Part shown: one piece after another, positions 33,652-42,612 of the stretch
Numbering within the stretch: the first letter of the stretch is position 1
Layout: each line of letters begins with the position of its first letter
Assembly: GCF_000729995.1 (NCBI RefSeq)
Contig: NZ_JNFG01000209.1
Location: 1-46,164 of the forward strand
Reading direction: 5' to 3'
Origin: Caballeronia sordidicola
GTDB taxonomy: Bacteria > Pseudomonadota > Gammaproteobacteria > Burkholderiales > Burkholderiaceae
Length of the DNA stretch: 46,164 nt
Notes under the pieces: generated by a model
The model's database searches: none
The model's input: the letters and a program-made list of their open reading frames with translations, nothing else
What the model was told of the DNA's origin: nothing
Made by a program: the position numbers and the translations under genes

Positions 33652-35639
33652 GCAATGACGACAAGCGACGCGCCATCGGAAAGGTAGTGTCCGTGGCGGC
33701 GGATAAATTTGTGGTCGAGCTTAACGGAGGCACATCGAACTTCACCGTTGTGGGGTTCGACGATATCCACTATGTTGCTCGATTGGGATCGTTCGTTGTG
33801 ATGCCAGCACAATCGGAATACGTCGTGGCTGAAGTCGTCGGCTTGCGCGAGAAAGATGCTCCTTCCTCCGGGTATCGTTCCGGCGAAGGCATCGACATGG
33901 ATAAAGCATCCTCAGCAAAGTACCTCGATCTGGTGCCGGTGGGGATGCTGCCCCAGCAGCGAGATGGATCATTTCGCTTTGGCGTGTCGACCTACCCTTC
34001 GTTGTATGCAGATGCACTCTACGTATTGGACGAAGAGTTGGACAGGATCTTCGAAGTTCAGGGGGCGATAGATGTCGTTCCTGCTCCAAAGGGAGATGGC
34101 GTCGCGACGCGGTTCAACGCTCTCACGATAGGCACGTCGGTTGTTTTCAAAGATTATGCTGTAAAGATTCGGATCGATGAGTTCTTTGGCGGGCATTCGG
34201 CCGTACTGGGCAACACCGGGAGTGGCAAATCCTGCACGGTCGCAACAGTCCTTCAGTCGCTCTTTGAGAAGAAGGACGAGTTTTTTGCCCGAGGTGCCAC
34301 TTTCCTGCTGTTTGATGTCAACGGTGAATACCGCAGCGCATTCGCGCAGTTGCCGTCGACCATTTCGCGACGGTACGTAAAACTTCACCCCAACCCGATG
34401 TCGGAGCCGCCTGAGGTCGGCGGAGACTCGGAGTCAACGGGCGTGTTCCGACTGCCGCATTGGTTTATGGCCGTCGAGGAATGGGAACTACTTCTGCGGG
34501 CCAGCGAGCGTACACAGCAACCAGTCTTAAGGACTGCTTTAGGTTTATCTACGTTGTTTGCTGGCCCCGAGCATGCGCTTGACGAATTGCGCAACCATAT
34601 CTTGGCGTCCTGTCTACTCTTCATCATGCAAAGCGATGCTGGAACTCCCTCAAAAAAAGATCGTATTGTTGCTTTGCTAGCGACGTTCAAAACACCAGAG
34701 ATCAATCTAGACGTTGTTAGGCCCATGATTAACGTCAGCTTTGGTGAGATGAAAAATGCTGTCGGCTTCAGTGAGTTGCTCACAAGGCATGTGCGTGACG
34801 ATGTCGCGATGCCTCATTATGCAAATCGCGAGTTCAGATTTGATGATTTAGAAAAAGCACTTGATCTGGCGTTGTTGTACGAGGAGTCACACGGCAACAA
34901 GCAAATCCGCGACTACTGCGCACAGATGGTGACGCGACTCAAATGGATTCGCGATCGTGAAGAATTTGCCTTTCTTCGTGTTCCGCCTGAGCATCTCAGC
35001 GAGGACGAGCGGGATGTCAGCCGATTCGTCGAGGGTTACCTCGGCCTCAGTCGCAAGAACGACCAATTTGTCCGGACGGGGCAAATTATCATCTTGGATA
35101 TGAATGAGGCACCCGACGAAGTCGTCGAGGTTGCATCGTCCGTTATGGCTCGGCTTATATTCGAGCGGCTGAGGAAAGCAGACCCGCGCAACCGACTGCC
35201 CGTCAATATGATTTTGGAAGAGGCACATCGTTATATCGCAGAGAGACCGACGAGCCACGCGATCGACTCAAGCCGGATATTTCAGCGTATCGCCAAAGAG
35301 GGACGTAAGTATGGGTTATTTCTTACTGTGGCTTCGCAGCGGCCCAGCGAACTATCGAAGACCGTGCTCTCCCAGTGTTCGAATTTCGTGGTCCACCGCA
35401 TCCAGAATCCAGACGATCTCGCGCACATCCGGCAGATGACGCCTTTCATTTCTGATAGCGTGATGAAGCGTCTACCATCGCTACCAAAGCAACACGCGCT
35501 GATCTTCGGTAACTCTGTAAACCTGCCGATCACCTTCAAGGTTCGGGAGGTTAATCCAAGGCCGAAGAGCGACGATGCCGCTATCCGAGAGCTTTGGTTT
35601 CATCGCGAGGGTACGATAAGCGATTTTTGTTTATCGTAA
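33648..35639 (+). CDS. herA: HerA-type ATPase of a SIR2-HerA pair
   Basis: HerA/FtsK-like hexameric ATPase of 663 aa. An N-terminal HAS-barrel (about 8-65, IGKVVSVAADKFVVELNGG) precedes Walker A GNTGSGKS at 188-195. Walker B/catalytic Glu lie in MILEEAHR around 521-527, and an arginine-finger-like QRPSELSKTVLSQCSN follows. It assembles with SIR2 into the known SIR2-HerA anti-phage complex, where HerA controls SIR2 NADase activity. Full length. Confidence 0.93.
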   Translation: MSNDDKRRAIGKVVSVAADKFVVELNGGTSNFTVVGFDDIHYVARLGSFVVMPAQSEYVVAEVVGLREKDAPSSGYRSGEGIDMDKASSAKYLDLVPVGMLPQQRDGSFRFGVSTYPSLYADALYVLDEELDRIFEVQGAIDVVPAPKGDGVATRFNALTIGTSVVFKDYAVKIRIDEFFGGHSAVLGNTGSGKSCTVATVLQSLFEKKDEFFARGATFLLFDVNGEYRSAFAQLPSTISRRYVKLHPNPMSEPPEVGGDSESTGVFRLPHWFMAVEEWELLLRASERTQQPVLRTALGLSTLFAGPEHALDELRNHILASCLLFIMQSDAGTPSKKDRIVALLATFKTPEINLDVVRPMINVSFGEMKNAVGFSELLTRHVRDDVAMPHYANREFRFDDLEKALDLALLYEESHGNKQIRDYCAQMVTRLKWIRDREEFAFLRVPPEHLSEDERDVSRFVEGYLGLSRKNDQFVRTGQIIILDMNEAPDEVVEVASSVMARLIFERLRKADPRNRLPVNMILEEAHRYIAERPTSHAIDSSRIFQRIAKEGRKYGLFLTVASQRPSELSKTVLSQCSNFVVHRIQNPDDLAHIRQMTPFISDSVMKRLPSLPKQHALIFGNSVNLPITFKVREVNPRPKSDDAAIRELWFHREGTISDFCLS

Positions 35640-35859
35640 GCAGATCGGTGATTGTCTATCTGCGGGCTGAAGGGTTACTCGCGGGCCGTTTTGGCCGATG
35701 CGCCGCCGGCCCGGTTCGAGGCCGATTGGCGCTTGCATCAGAGCCATCATCTACTGATGTCACCCACTCGCCTGACAGGGTGGTCAGGGCCGGGGCCGGA
35801 ATCGAACCATCACGCCTACAACGCTGTTTTGCCTGCAATCGCGGCTTCTTCGCGACGAC

Positions 35860-36095
35860 CTACTTGGTCGGCTCCTTGGCGTTCGTAAACTTCTCAGCGG
35901 CACCTCTTGTTGATGTTGCATTGATCTCTACCGTCTTCTTCGCGACAGCGCCGCTTGTAGTCGAAGGCTACGACTTGCCGGCTTTGCTCACGGCACTGGT
36001 CTTAGTCGTAACGGTGGCCGCGTTGACAACGAATATTTCGAGCGGTCCTTTGCCACGCGCCCATATTTGGTCCCGTGCGTGCCGGATCGAGCGCT
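35860..36095 (-). pseudogene. H-NS-family gene remnant (3' end)
   Basis: The minus strand from about 36095 contains VAKDRSKYS. After frame shifts it continues as VNAATVTTKTSAVSKAGKS-stop and then TTSGAVAKKTVEINATSTRGAAEKFTNAKEPTK-stop at 35860. This mirrors the end of the H-NS gene at 22960 (EDRSKFLIAVATETSSAGKAGKS...SGAVAKKTAEKKTTSTKGAPKKTATAKAPAK). Frameshifts and internal stops show decay. It is adjacent to the herA stop. Confidence 0.75.
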
Positions 36096-36603
36096 TACTC
36101 TATCAGTAATAAACATGGCGACGATGCAGCAATCGTTTGTAAAAAGAGTCAGTCAACTCCACCCAGACAAGGTGATGATTCGCCTATTGCATGCAGCTAT
36201 TCGGTTGGCGTCATTTGTTGGGGAGCTCGCGTAAAGATTCGATGCGTCGTTCGATTTGGAAATCTACGCAATGATTTACGCACGGCATTCCTGAGTTCCT
36301 GACTGCGTGCAGCAGCGCTACACTAGACCTCCGCATTTCCTCGGAGGGTGGAGGAGGTCAGCGACGACTTGACGGCCAAATTGTCTTTAGATTCAGACGG
36401 GTATTTCTTCGATTGAGCGCTGTGAAAGGAAGGTGCCGTGGTGGCTGAGCAACGCGTCGGTGAAGTCCAAGGTCGCGCACAGCACTTTCGTTCCTTTAAG
36501 ATACCGCGGCAACGAGCTGGATATGTAGACCGCCGTTGAATCGCATCCTTTCGTTATCGTATGGAATGGTGCACCTACTGCTAACCAAAACACGGAGAAA
36601 AAT
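36096..36603. other. Non-coding stretch before the second H-NS gene
   Basis: About 500 bp with no supported gene. It should contain the promoter of the H-NS gene at 36604. Confidence 0.45.
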
Positions 36604-37149
36604 ATGGTCACATTGGAAAGCCTGCAGGCAAAGATTGCGAAGTTGCAGGCACAAGCGGAGGCGCTTGTAAAAAAAGACTCGACTGCTGTCATCGAAAAGA
36701 TTCGCGGCCTGATGGAAAGGCATGGACTCACGACGGCGGATATCGATGCGCATGTCGGCGGCAGCAAAAAACGTGGTCGCAAACCAGGCACCAAGGCTGC
36801 CGGCGTAAAACCCGCGGCGCCGGCACAGTATCGCGATCCAAAAACAGGCGCGACGTGGACTGGACGTGGACGCGCTCCAGCATGGATTGCGAATGCCAAG
36901 GACCGCTCGAAGTACCTAGTTGAAGGCACTTCCGTCGCTTCGACTCCTGTTGCCGAAAAACCTGCGAAACCTGGAAATTATGTGCGTGGCCCGCAGCCGG
37001 TTTTGTATACTGACCCCAAGACCGGTGCAACGTGGAGCGGTCGAGGTCGAGCGCCGGCGTGGATTGCTGGTACCAAGGACCGGTCGAAGTTTTCGATTGC
37101 GGTAGTGCCTAAGACAAAGTCAAAGTCCGACACCGTGGTAAAGATTTAG
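36604..37149 (+). CDS. H-NS-family nucleoid protein with two DNA-binding modules
   Basis: A 181-aa protein. A coiled-coil N-terminus (LESLQAKIAKLQAQAEALVKK, 1-50) and a basic linker KKRGRKPGTK (55-64) precede two H-NS modules at about 76-106 (YRDPKTGATWTGRGRAPAWIANAKDRSKYL) and 134-165 (YTDPKTGATWSGRGRAPAWIAGTKDRSKFS). It is a paralogue of the gene at 22960 but lacks its Lys/Ala tail. GGAG sits before ATG 36604. It lies at the far edge of the defence island. Confidence 0.92.
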   Translation: MVTLESLQAKIAKLQAQAEALVKKDSTAVIEKIRGLMERHGLTTADIDAHVGGSKKRGRKPGTKAAGVKPAAPAQYRDPKTGATWTGRGRAPAWIANAKDRSKYLVEGTSVASTPVAEKPAKPGNYVRGPQPVLYTDPKTGATWSGRGRAPAWIAGTKDRSKFSIAVVPKTKSKSDTVVKI

Positions 37150-37344
37150 CAAATCATGAGAATCGCCGTTGTGAAAAGAACTGTGACGAAGGAGCAGCTG
37201 AACGAAAAGAGTTCAGTGTGAGATACGCCAGCGGGCGAAGAGCGTGAACGTCGCGTAGGGCGTGATATAGCGCGTCGACAGCTGAACACCGAGGGTGGTA
37301 ATAACAGTCGGATACCGAAAAGGGAATAGGGTCTCGTGACCAGT

Positions 37345-37575
37345 GCGGCGCTAAAGCTGGCAATAGTGTGCTGGCGCGTGTTCGCCCTCTCCGTTCGTTA
37401 ATAACCGATTGAAGTTGTCTGGAGGCGGCGATGGCAATTGTTGCGGCTTCACCATCGTCCAGTGTCAGAGATGTGGATGTAAGTTGGTGGAAATTAGATA
37501 CTCAGCGTCAGTCAGATCAACGACAGTAACGATTTGATCTAACACAAGCGCCTGCAGAAAGCTGTACTCGCCATT
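37345..37575 (-). pseudogene. PIN-domain toxin remnant
   Basis: On the minus strand one frame reads EYSFLQALVLDQIVTVVDLTDAEYLIS. After a shift another reads LTLDDGEAATIAIAASRQLQSVINERRGR (37373-37474). LDDGEAATIA...DERKGR is a familiar PIN/VapC-like signature. The pieces are out of frame and no start is present, so the gene is broken. Whether an antitoxin remnant lies beside it is unclear. Confidence 0.55.
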
Positions 37576-37982
37576 TTTACGGTGTCTCTCATGTTCCAGC
37601 TCTCCTGCAGCCTGCTTACCGAGGATGCCATGCCCATGGATGACATCGTCAATGCCCTCGCTTCAGAAGGAGGTCCAGGACAGTATGAGTTTGAGCCTTC
37701 CTCAATCCGTGTAGCGTGCCTCGGAGTTCAGATGCCTGAGGAAGCGGCAGTACTAGATCACTGAGATACATCGCCGGTCGCCTCCTGGTATGCGAGTTGA
37801 GCAAATGGAACTTGACAAGCGATACTTCCAACTGAATTCTACGCGTCTGCTTCGCAATCGATGATCCGTAGTTAAACTGCAGCGCGGCCTGCGCTTAGTT
37901 GGTTTGATTCTCGGACCCCCGTCCAGCGGATGAGCCTTCGCTCGTGGCAGAAGAAGGAAGCGCTGACTCGACGTTCGCTTCC
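37576..37982. other. Stretch without a supported gene
   Basis: About 400 bp. A short plus-strand frame around 37630-37764 (MPMDDIVNALASEGGPGQYEFEPSSIRVACLG) has no match I know. I see no RNA gene or repeat. Confidence 0.4.
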
Positions 37983-38813
37983 TCATGAGGCATCAGTCGA
38001 AAACGCAAGTTCTTTCTGTGCCTCAAGCGCATTGAGACGTTCGGTCAACTGCTTGTGCATAACATAGTAAGCATCACTACCCAGTGCCAAACGTTTAGGA
38101 GCAGGATGGTGGTTGACGCTGGCAATTATGATTTCCGCCATCTTTCCCGGATCACCAATCGGGATGCTGGTTCCTTCCTCAATCGTGCGGTGCACTGTGC
38201 GCGCAGGCGACGTCTCGTAAGCGTCGAGCTTTGGCGAGAGCCGGGAGCTTTGATAGCGAAAGTTCGTTCGCGCGCCTCCGGGTTCGACTAGCGTACAACC
38301 AATGTTGAATACGGCTACCTCTTGTCCAACTGCATCAATGAAGCCCTCGATTCCCCATTTGCTCGCGTGATACAGCGAGCCGCCCGGAAACGCCGCCTGC
38401 CCACCCATTGTAGATAGTTGGATAATCCGTCCACCGCCCTGCTTTCGTAGGTGGGGCATCGCTGCGCGAACTGTTTGAATGGAGCCGATCAGGTTCGTAT
38501 CGATCTGATGTGTGATCTGCTCATCGGTCATTTCTTCGGCAGCACCGAACAGCCCGTAACCCGCGTTGCTCACGACCACATCAATGATCCCAAGTTCACC
38601 GAACGCCAGGTCGACGACGCGGCGAATGGCGGGAGTGTCTGTCAAGTCGAGCTTGGCGAGCCAGAGCGCATCGCTATGGCGGGCACTGAGGTCGGCCATT
38701 GAATCCAGATCACGTACCGTACCGGCAACGCGGTCGCCTCGCGCAAGAAGTTGCTCTGTCATGTGGCGTCCAAAACCGCTGTTGACTCCAGTGATAAACC
38801 AGGTGTGCTGCAT
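37983..38813 (-). CDS. SDR family oxidoreductase
   Basis: Short-chain dehydrogenase of 276 aa. The cofactor motif is TGVNSGFG (8-15), followed by SNAG at 82-85 and the catalytic Ser134 with Tyr148-x-x-x-Lys152 (LYHASK). The sequence TWFITGVNSGFGRHMTEQLLARGDRVAGTVR is typical of the NADP-dependent group often next to AraC regulators. ATG 38813 was chosen as the natural SDR start. It is divergent from the AraC gene, which may control it. Confidence 0.92.
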   Translation of the reverse strand: MQHTWFITGVNSGFGRHMTEQLLARGDRVAGTVRDLDSMADLSARHSDALWLAKLDLTDTPAIRRVVDLAFGELGIIDVVVSNAGYGLFGAAEEMTDEQITHQIDTNLIGSIQTVRAAMPHLRKQGGGRIIQLSTMGGQAAFPGGSLYHASKWGIEGFIDAVGQEVAVFNIGCTLVEPGGARTNFRYQSSRLSPKLDAYETSPARTVHRTIEEGTSIPIGDPGKMAEIIIASVNHHPAPKRLALGSDAYYVMHKQLTERLNALEAQKELAFSTDAS

Positions 38814-38952
38814 GGCGCTTAGATCCTCCCCGATCTCTTCGAGTGATAGTTTCGTCTGGCAACGTGTCCAGGCAATCAACGCAGCTTAAGGGTAGGCGAT
38901 CCGTTTTTGAATGCTTGAAAGTCTGGTTCTCTTGCGTCAAAATCTGTTGATA

Positions 38953-39900
38953 ATGCTCGACCCCTTCTCCGACTTTCTAAGCCTCATGAGCGCGCGGTCC
39001 ATCATTACGGGTGGACTGGTCGCCGGCGGGACTTGGGCAATCAATTTTCCGCGCTCGGACATGGTCAAGTTCTGGGGCGTTGTGCGGGGAAGCTGCTGGC
39101 TGCTTCTTGAAGAAGACAGCGCGCCCGTGCGAGTCGAAGCGGGCGATGTGTTTCTACTGTGTTCCCCGCGCTCGCATGTGCTCGGCAGCGATGTTGAGGC
39201 GGAGCGCGCCGACCTCGCCCAAGTGCTCGAAGGGCGCACGGGCCCCGTGGTGCATCACGGTGACGGCGACGAATTCTTCATGATCGGGGGCAAGGTCGAG
39301 TTAAGCATCAGTTACAACAAACTTCTGCTTGAGGCATTGCCGTCGGTGATTCACGTGCGAGCATCATCCAAGCAGGCGCAGCCACTCCGTTGGCTGCTGG
39401 ATCAGCTTGTTGGAGAGCAGGAGGATTTGCTACCCGGCGCGCATGTCGCATCGAACGAACTCGCGCATTTGATGTTCATCCAGATACTGCGAGCGCACTT
39501 CGAGACAGGCGGTCCCCAGCCTGCAGGGTGGCTGCGCGTGTTGGGTGACAGGCGACTCGCCCCCGCACTTCAACTGATGCATGGTGAGCCCGGTCGCGCA
39601 TGGCAGCTTCAGGAGCTTGCGCAAGCGGCAGCGATGTCGCGTGCGACGTTTGCCGCTTACTTCAGAAAAAGTGCCGGATTGTCGCCACTTTCGTATCTGA
39701 CGGAGTGGCGGATGCTTCTCGCGCAGCGCGCTCTGCTGGATGGTCGGACGCACGTCAATACGCTCGCACGTTCGCTGGGCTATGCGTCTGAGAGCGCATT
39801 TAGCAACGCCTTCAGGCGCGTCACTGGACGCTCGCCTACGGACTTTCGTACGCGAGCGGTGAAGCAGGGCGCAACTGAGCGTGAGGTGGGGACACGGTGA
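38953..39900 (+). CDS. AraC-family transcriptional regulator with cupin domain
   Basis: A 315-aa regulator. The N-terminal cupin-like sensing domain starts MLDPFSDFLSLMSARSIITGGLVAGGTWAINFP. The C-terminal double helix-turn-helix reads WQLQELAQAAAMSRATFAAYFRKSAGLSPLSYLTEWRMLLAQRALLD...LARSLGYASESAFSNAFRRVTGRSPTDFR. The frame is open from 38911, but homologues begin at this Met. Divergent orientation to the SDR gene suggests it regulates that gene. Confidence 0.92.
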   Translation: MLDPFSDFLSLMSARSIITGGLVAGGTWAINFPRSDMVKFWGVVRGSCWLLLEEDSAPVRVEAGDVFLLCSPRSHVLGSDVEAERADLAQVLEGRTGPVVHHGDGDEFFMIGGKVELSISYNKLLLEALPSVIHVRASSKQAQPLRWLLDQLVGEQEDLLPGAHVASNELAHLMFIQILRAHFETGGPQPAGWLRVLGDRRLAPALQLMHGEPGRAWQLQELAQAAAMSRATFAAYFRKSAGLSPLSYLTEWRMLLAQRALLDGRTHVNTLARSLGYASESAFSNAFRRVTGRSPTDFRTRAVKQGATEREVGTR

Positions 39901-40066
39901 TTCACTATGCACCGAGGAAGACCGACCTGCTGAGCGATCTTACTCCCCGAGAACTTACGGGTGCGAATCGTTCCTCGTAGTTTGTCTTTCCAATCCGGTA
40001 GCTTTTGCATATAGACCGGGGAAAGAAATTCGCTTACCTCCCCTGACGGTTGGTGAATACGCCGTG

Positions 40067-40570
40067 TCAGGACCTGGGCGATCTGTCGCCAAGCAGATAA
40101 TCGATGGATATCAGGCCCGGGCCCCAGGCTGCTATTCCCAGTGCCATCGCCAGCCATGTCAGATGAATCGGCCAGCCGTCGGGCACGGTCAGCTCAATGA
40201 TGCAAGTCATTAGTATCAGCCCGGTTGCGGCGAACCGGGTTCCAAGGCCGAGCACGAGCAGTACAGGGAACATCACTTCGCCGCAGCCCGACAGGAAGGC
40301 AAAGACTGCCGGGTGAGGAAACGAATATGGACCGCCCGGAAGGTGTAATTTGAACTCGTCCGTGAACAGGTCGATCGCCGTATCCTTGAGTTGAAGGAAT
40401 CCGTCCCATTTGAGAATACCCGATTTATAGAATGGCAGGGCCAGAGCAAGCCGTAGAACGAGTTGAACGAGCCAGGGTTGTGCGAGTTGCTGAACCAGCT
40501 GCTTTGCCATCCTAATTGCTGATACGACCGTGTCGGGGGACCGCATTTGTACTTCCTGTTGATTTGACAT
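40067..40570 (-). CDS. DoxX-family membrane protein of the bufferin operon
   Basis: A 167-aa protein with about four hydrophobic segments (LVQLVLRLALALPFYKSGILKWDGF; VFAFLSGCGEVMFPVLLVLGLG; AATGLILMTCIIEL). It is typical DoxX. It lies last in the bufA-bufB-bufC-doxX operon, where DoxX proteins are regular companions. ATG 40570 has GGAG about ten bases upstream inside bufC; a TTG at 40579 would overlap the bufC stop. Confidence 0.88.
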   Translation of the reverse strand: MSNQQEVQMRSPDTVVSAIRMAKQLVQQLAQPWLVQLVLRLALALPFYKSGILKWDGFLQLKDTAIDLFTDEFKLHLPGGPYSFPHPAVFAFLSGCGEVMFPVLLVLGLGTRFAATGLILMTCIIELTVPDGWPIHLTWLAMALGIAAWGPGLISIDYLLGDRSPRS

Positions 40571-40575
40571 CTTGG

Positions 40576-41355
40576 TCAATCTCCATGTTGAACGGCGCTA
40601 AGTACGCCGGCTGAGATCATCCCTGCCAGATTGGCCTGGAGATCGAAAGAAGGAGCTTCTGCAAATGCCGCGGCGATCGCTTCGCCCAGCGTCGCGCCCC
40701 CGATAAGACCGGCAAGGAATGTCGCGCCACCTGCCGGCAGGCGAGATACGATCACTTCCTGCTCCGGCCGCGTTACGAGCGCATCCTCCGATTCGCTTGA
40801 TCGGAGCGGAGAAACGGGGCCGTTGGCCCGGTTCATCGCAAAGATCGCAACCGCGGGATAAGCGGATCGCACGATCCGCGTGGCGGGGTGTGGCCTGAAA
40901 CGCACTCCGGCGAGCAAGACTGGCTCGATGCGGGCCAGGGCTCCCGCGGCAAGCACTGGAACATCAGCGGCGTGATAGGCATCGAGCCACGCGCGCTCGA
41001 TGCGCGCCGTATCCGACAACCAAGGCATGTCACGGGCATATTCGTAAGACTCGATGAATGCGGGAAAATCGCGCCCATACTCGAACAGCAACACGGAGGT
41101 GGGAGGCGTCGCGCGAACGTGGAAGCGGGCCATCGCCCTAAAGAAATCGATGCCGGTTATGCGTTGTATCGCGGGATAGATAGCGGCGAGCGTATCGATC
41201 AGGCTGACTGTGACATTGTTGCGATAGACGTTGTACCGCTTGACCACACCCTTTCCCGAGAGCGCGATCAAATCATGCGGTGCCGCGATCTCCGGGTCCG
41301 TCAGACCGGGCGCAAAAGTTGTGGCGTACTCGCATGGACGATTTTCAGACCTCAC
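40576..41355 (-). CDS. bufC: BufC/HvfC-type partner protein (DUF2063)
   Basis: A 259-aa protein beginning near FAPGLTDPEIAAPHDLIALSGKGVVKRYNVYRNNVTVSLIDTLAAIYPAIQRITGIDFF, the DNA-binding-like DUF2063 domain of BufC/HvfC proteins. It probably binds the BufA precursor and presents it to the MNIO enzyme BufB. The GTG start at 41355 overlaps bufB by 11 bp. No ATG is in frame nearby. Confidence 0.88.
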   Translation of the reverse strand: MRSENRPCEYATTFAPGLTDPEIAAPHDLIALSGKGVVKRYNVYRNNVTVSLIDTLAAIYPAIQRITGIDFFRAMARFHVRATPPTSVLLFEYGRDFPAFIESYEYARDMPWLSDTARIERAWLDAYHAADVPVLAAGALARIEPVLLAGVRFRPHPATRIVRSAYPAVAIFAMNRANGPVSPLRSSESEDALVTRPEQEVIVSRLPAGGATFLAGLIGGATLGEAIAAAFAEAPSFDLQANLAGMISAGVLSAVQHGD

Positions 41356-42268
41356 GGCTCACCTCCGTGCCGAGTGACACTCCGTTTTCCGCCATGATCC
41401 GCCGCGCCGTCAGTGCCTGAGCGCGTAGCACCTGCCAGTCAGGAAGCTTGCTGTCCCACTCGATCAGCGTCGGCCTCGCTCCAATCCGGGGTATGACATC
41501 CCTGTAAAGCGTCCAGACGGAATCGGAGACGGCACAGTCGTGGCTGTCTATGAGCAGTCGTTCGTTCTCGTCGTCGTCCTGCTCGCTGTATCCGGCCAGG
41601 TGTATTTCACCCACATGTTCAAGCGGGAACCCGGCAAAGTACGCCGAGGGCGAGAAGCCGTGATTGTTTGCCGAAACGAACACGTTATTGATGTCCAGCG
41701 ACAGGCCGCAGCCGGTATGTTGCACGACTGCCCGAATGAACTCGGTTTCGCTCATTGTCGAGGAAGCGAAGCCGATATACGTTGATGGATTCTCGAGCAG
41801 AATGGGGCGCCTGATTGCCTCTTGGACCTGATCGATGTGTTCGCACACCTTTTCAAGAGTCGCTTTCGTGTACGGCAAAGGCAGGAGGTCGTTGAAGAAC
41901 GTCCCGCCGTGGGAAGACCATGCCAGATGCTCGGACACCAGCGCAGGCTGGTAGCGCGCCACCAGATCTCGGAAGCGCGCGAGATGAGTCATGTCCAGTG
42001 GTCCCGGACCGCCAATCGACATGCACACGCCGTGAATGGAGAGCGGATAGTCTTGGCGGATAGTCGAAAGCGCCCGATGAGATGGTCCGCCCGCTCCCAT
42101 ATAGTTTTCTGCGTGAACCTCGAAGAATCCTCCGTCCAGCCTGTCCGCGAGAATCGCGGACAGGTGATCGTGCTTGAGACTGGTACCGACGAGGCCCTGG
42201 GCGCCAGGCGTCATGTGAAGGAGGAGGCTTGTTTCAACCACCGCCGTTGTACTTGTGGAATCTTCCAT
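41345..42268 (-). CDS. bufB: BufB, MNIO (DUF692) multinuclear iron oxidase
   Basis: A 307-aa TIM-barrel MNIO enzyme. Metal-binding motifs in family order: FFEVHAENYMG, LSIHGVCMSIGG, ALVSEHLAWSS, ILLENPSTY, LSLDINNVFVSANNHG, EIHLAGY, and TLIEWDSKLP. Such enzymes convert precursor cysteines to thiooxazoles in bufferins, copper-binding RiPPs. ATG 42268 is the family-like start; the frame extends upstream without support. Second gene of the operon. Confidence 0.92.
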   Translation of the reverse strand: MEDSTSTTAVVETSLLLHMTPGAQGLVGTSLKHDHLSAILADRLDGGFFEVHAENYMGAGGPSHRALSTIRQDYPLSIHGVCMSIGGPGPLDMTHLARFRDLVARYQPALVSEHLAWSSHGGTFFNDLLPLPYTKATLEKVCEHIDQVQEAIRRPILLENPSTYIGFASSTMSETEFIRAVVQHTGCGLSLDINNVFVSANNHGFSPSAYFAGFPLEHVGEIHLAGYSEQDDDENERLLIDSHDCAVSDSVWTLYRDVIPRIGARPTLIEWDSKLPDWQVLRAQALTARRIMAENGVSLGTEVSREV

Positions 42269-42300
42269 GGCTGTTCCCGTTCCTCTTGTCGGTCGCCGGT

Positions 42301-42612
42301 TTAGGACTTCAGCGGGGTGAGGGAGCCGTGGCCGCCGCCCGGCACTTGGATACTCGCACAGGTGCCGCCTTGGACGAACTTCCACGAGTTACCCTGGAAA
42401 TCCATCGCGGAAGTGCCCTGACATGTGGTGCCGGGGCCGGCGGCGCAGTCGTTTTGCCCCTTCAGGGCGACGCCGTAGCACTTCTCCTTGTGAGCGGCGA
42501 CGGCGGCGCTTGCTTCAGCCTTCGTGAGCGGTGCTGCCTGGGCGACGGATGCGAGCAAGCTCGCGACTACGCCAGCCAGCAGGGTGGCACTGACAGTGGT
42601 CTTTGCGGACAT
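42301..42612 (-). CDS. bufA: BufA-type bufferin precursor (DUF2282)
   Basis: A 103-aa RiPP precursor. The signal peptide (VSATLLAGVVASLLASVAQA) ends near residue 26. The mature peptide has four cysteines, Cys45, Cys56, Cys64 and Cys85, in EKCYGVALKGQNDCAAGPGTTCQGTSAMDFQGNSWKFVQGGTC, the DUF2282/BufA1 pattern. After modification by BufB/BufC it would be exported to the periplasm and bind copper. First gene of the operon. Confidence 0.92.
   Translation of the reverse strand: MSAKTTVSATLLAGVVASLLASVAQAAPLTKAEASAAVAAHKEKCYGVALKGQNDCAAGPGTTCQGTSAMDFQGNSWKFVQGGTCASIQVPGGGHGSLTPLKS

Noticed and set aside
35775..35815. tRNA-like T-arm (GGTTCGATTCC on the minus strand)
   Set aside because: Only the loop matches. 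The stem does not pair and no acceptor, D or anticodon arms are present.
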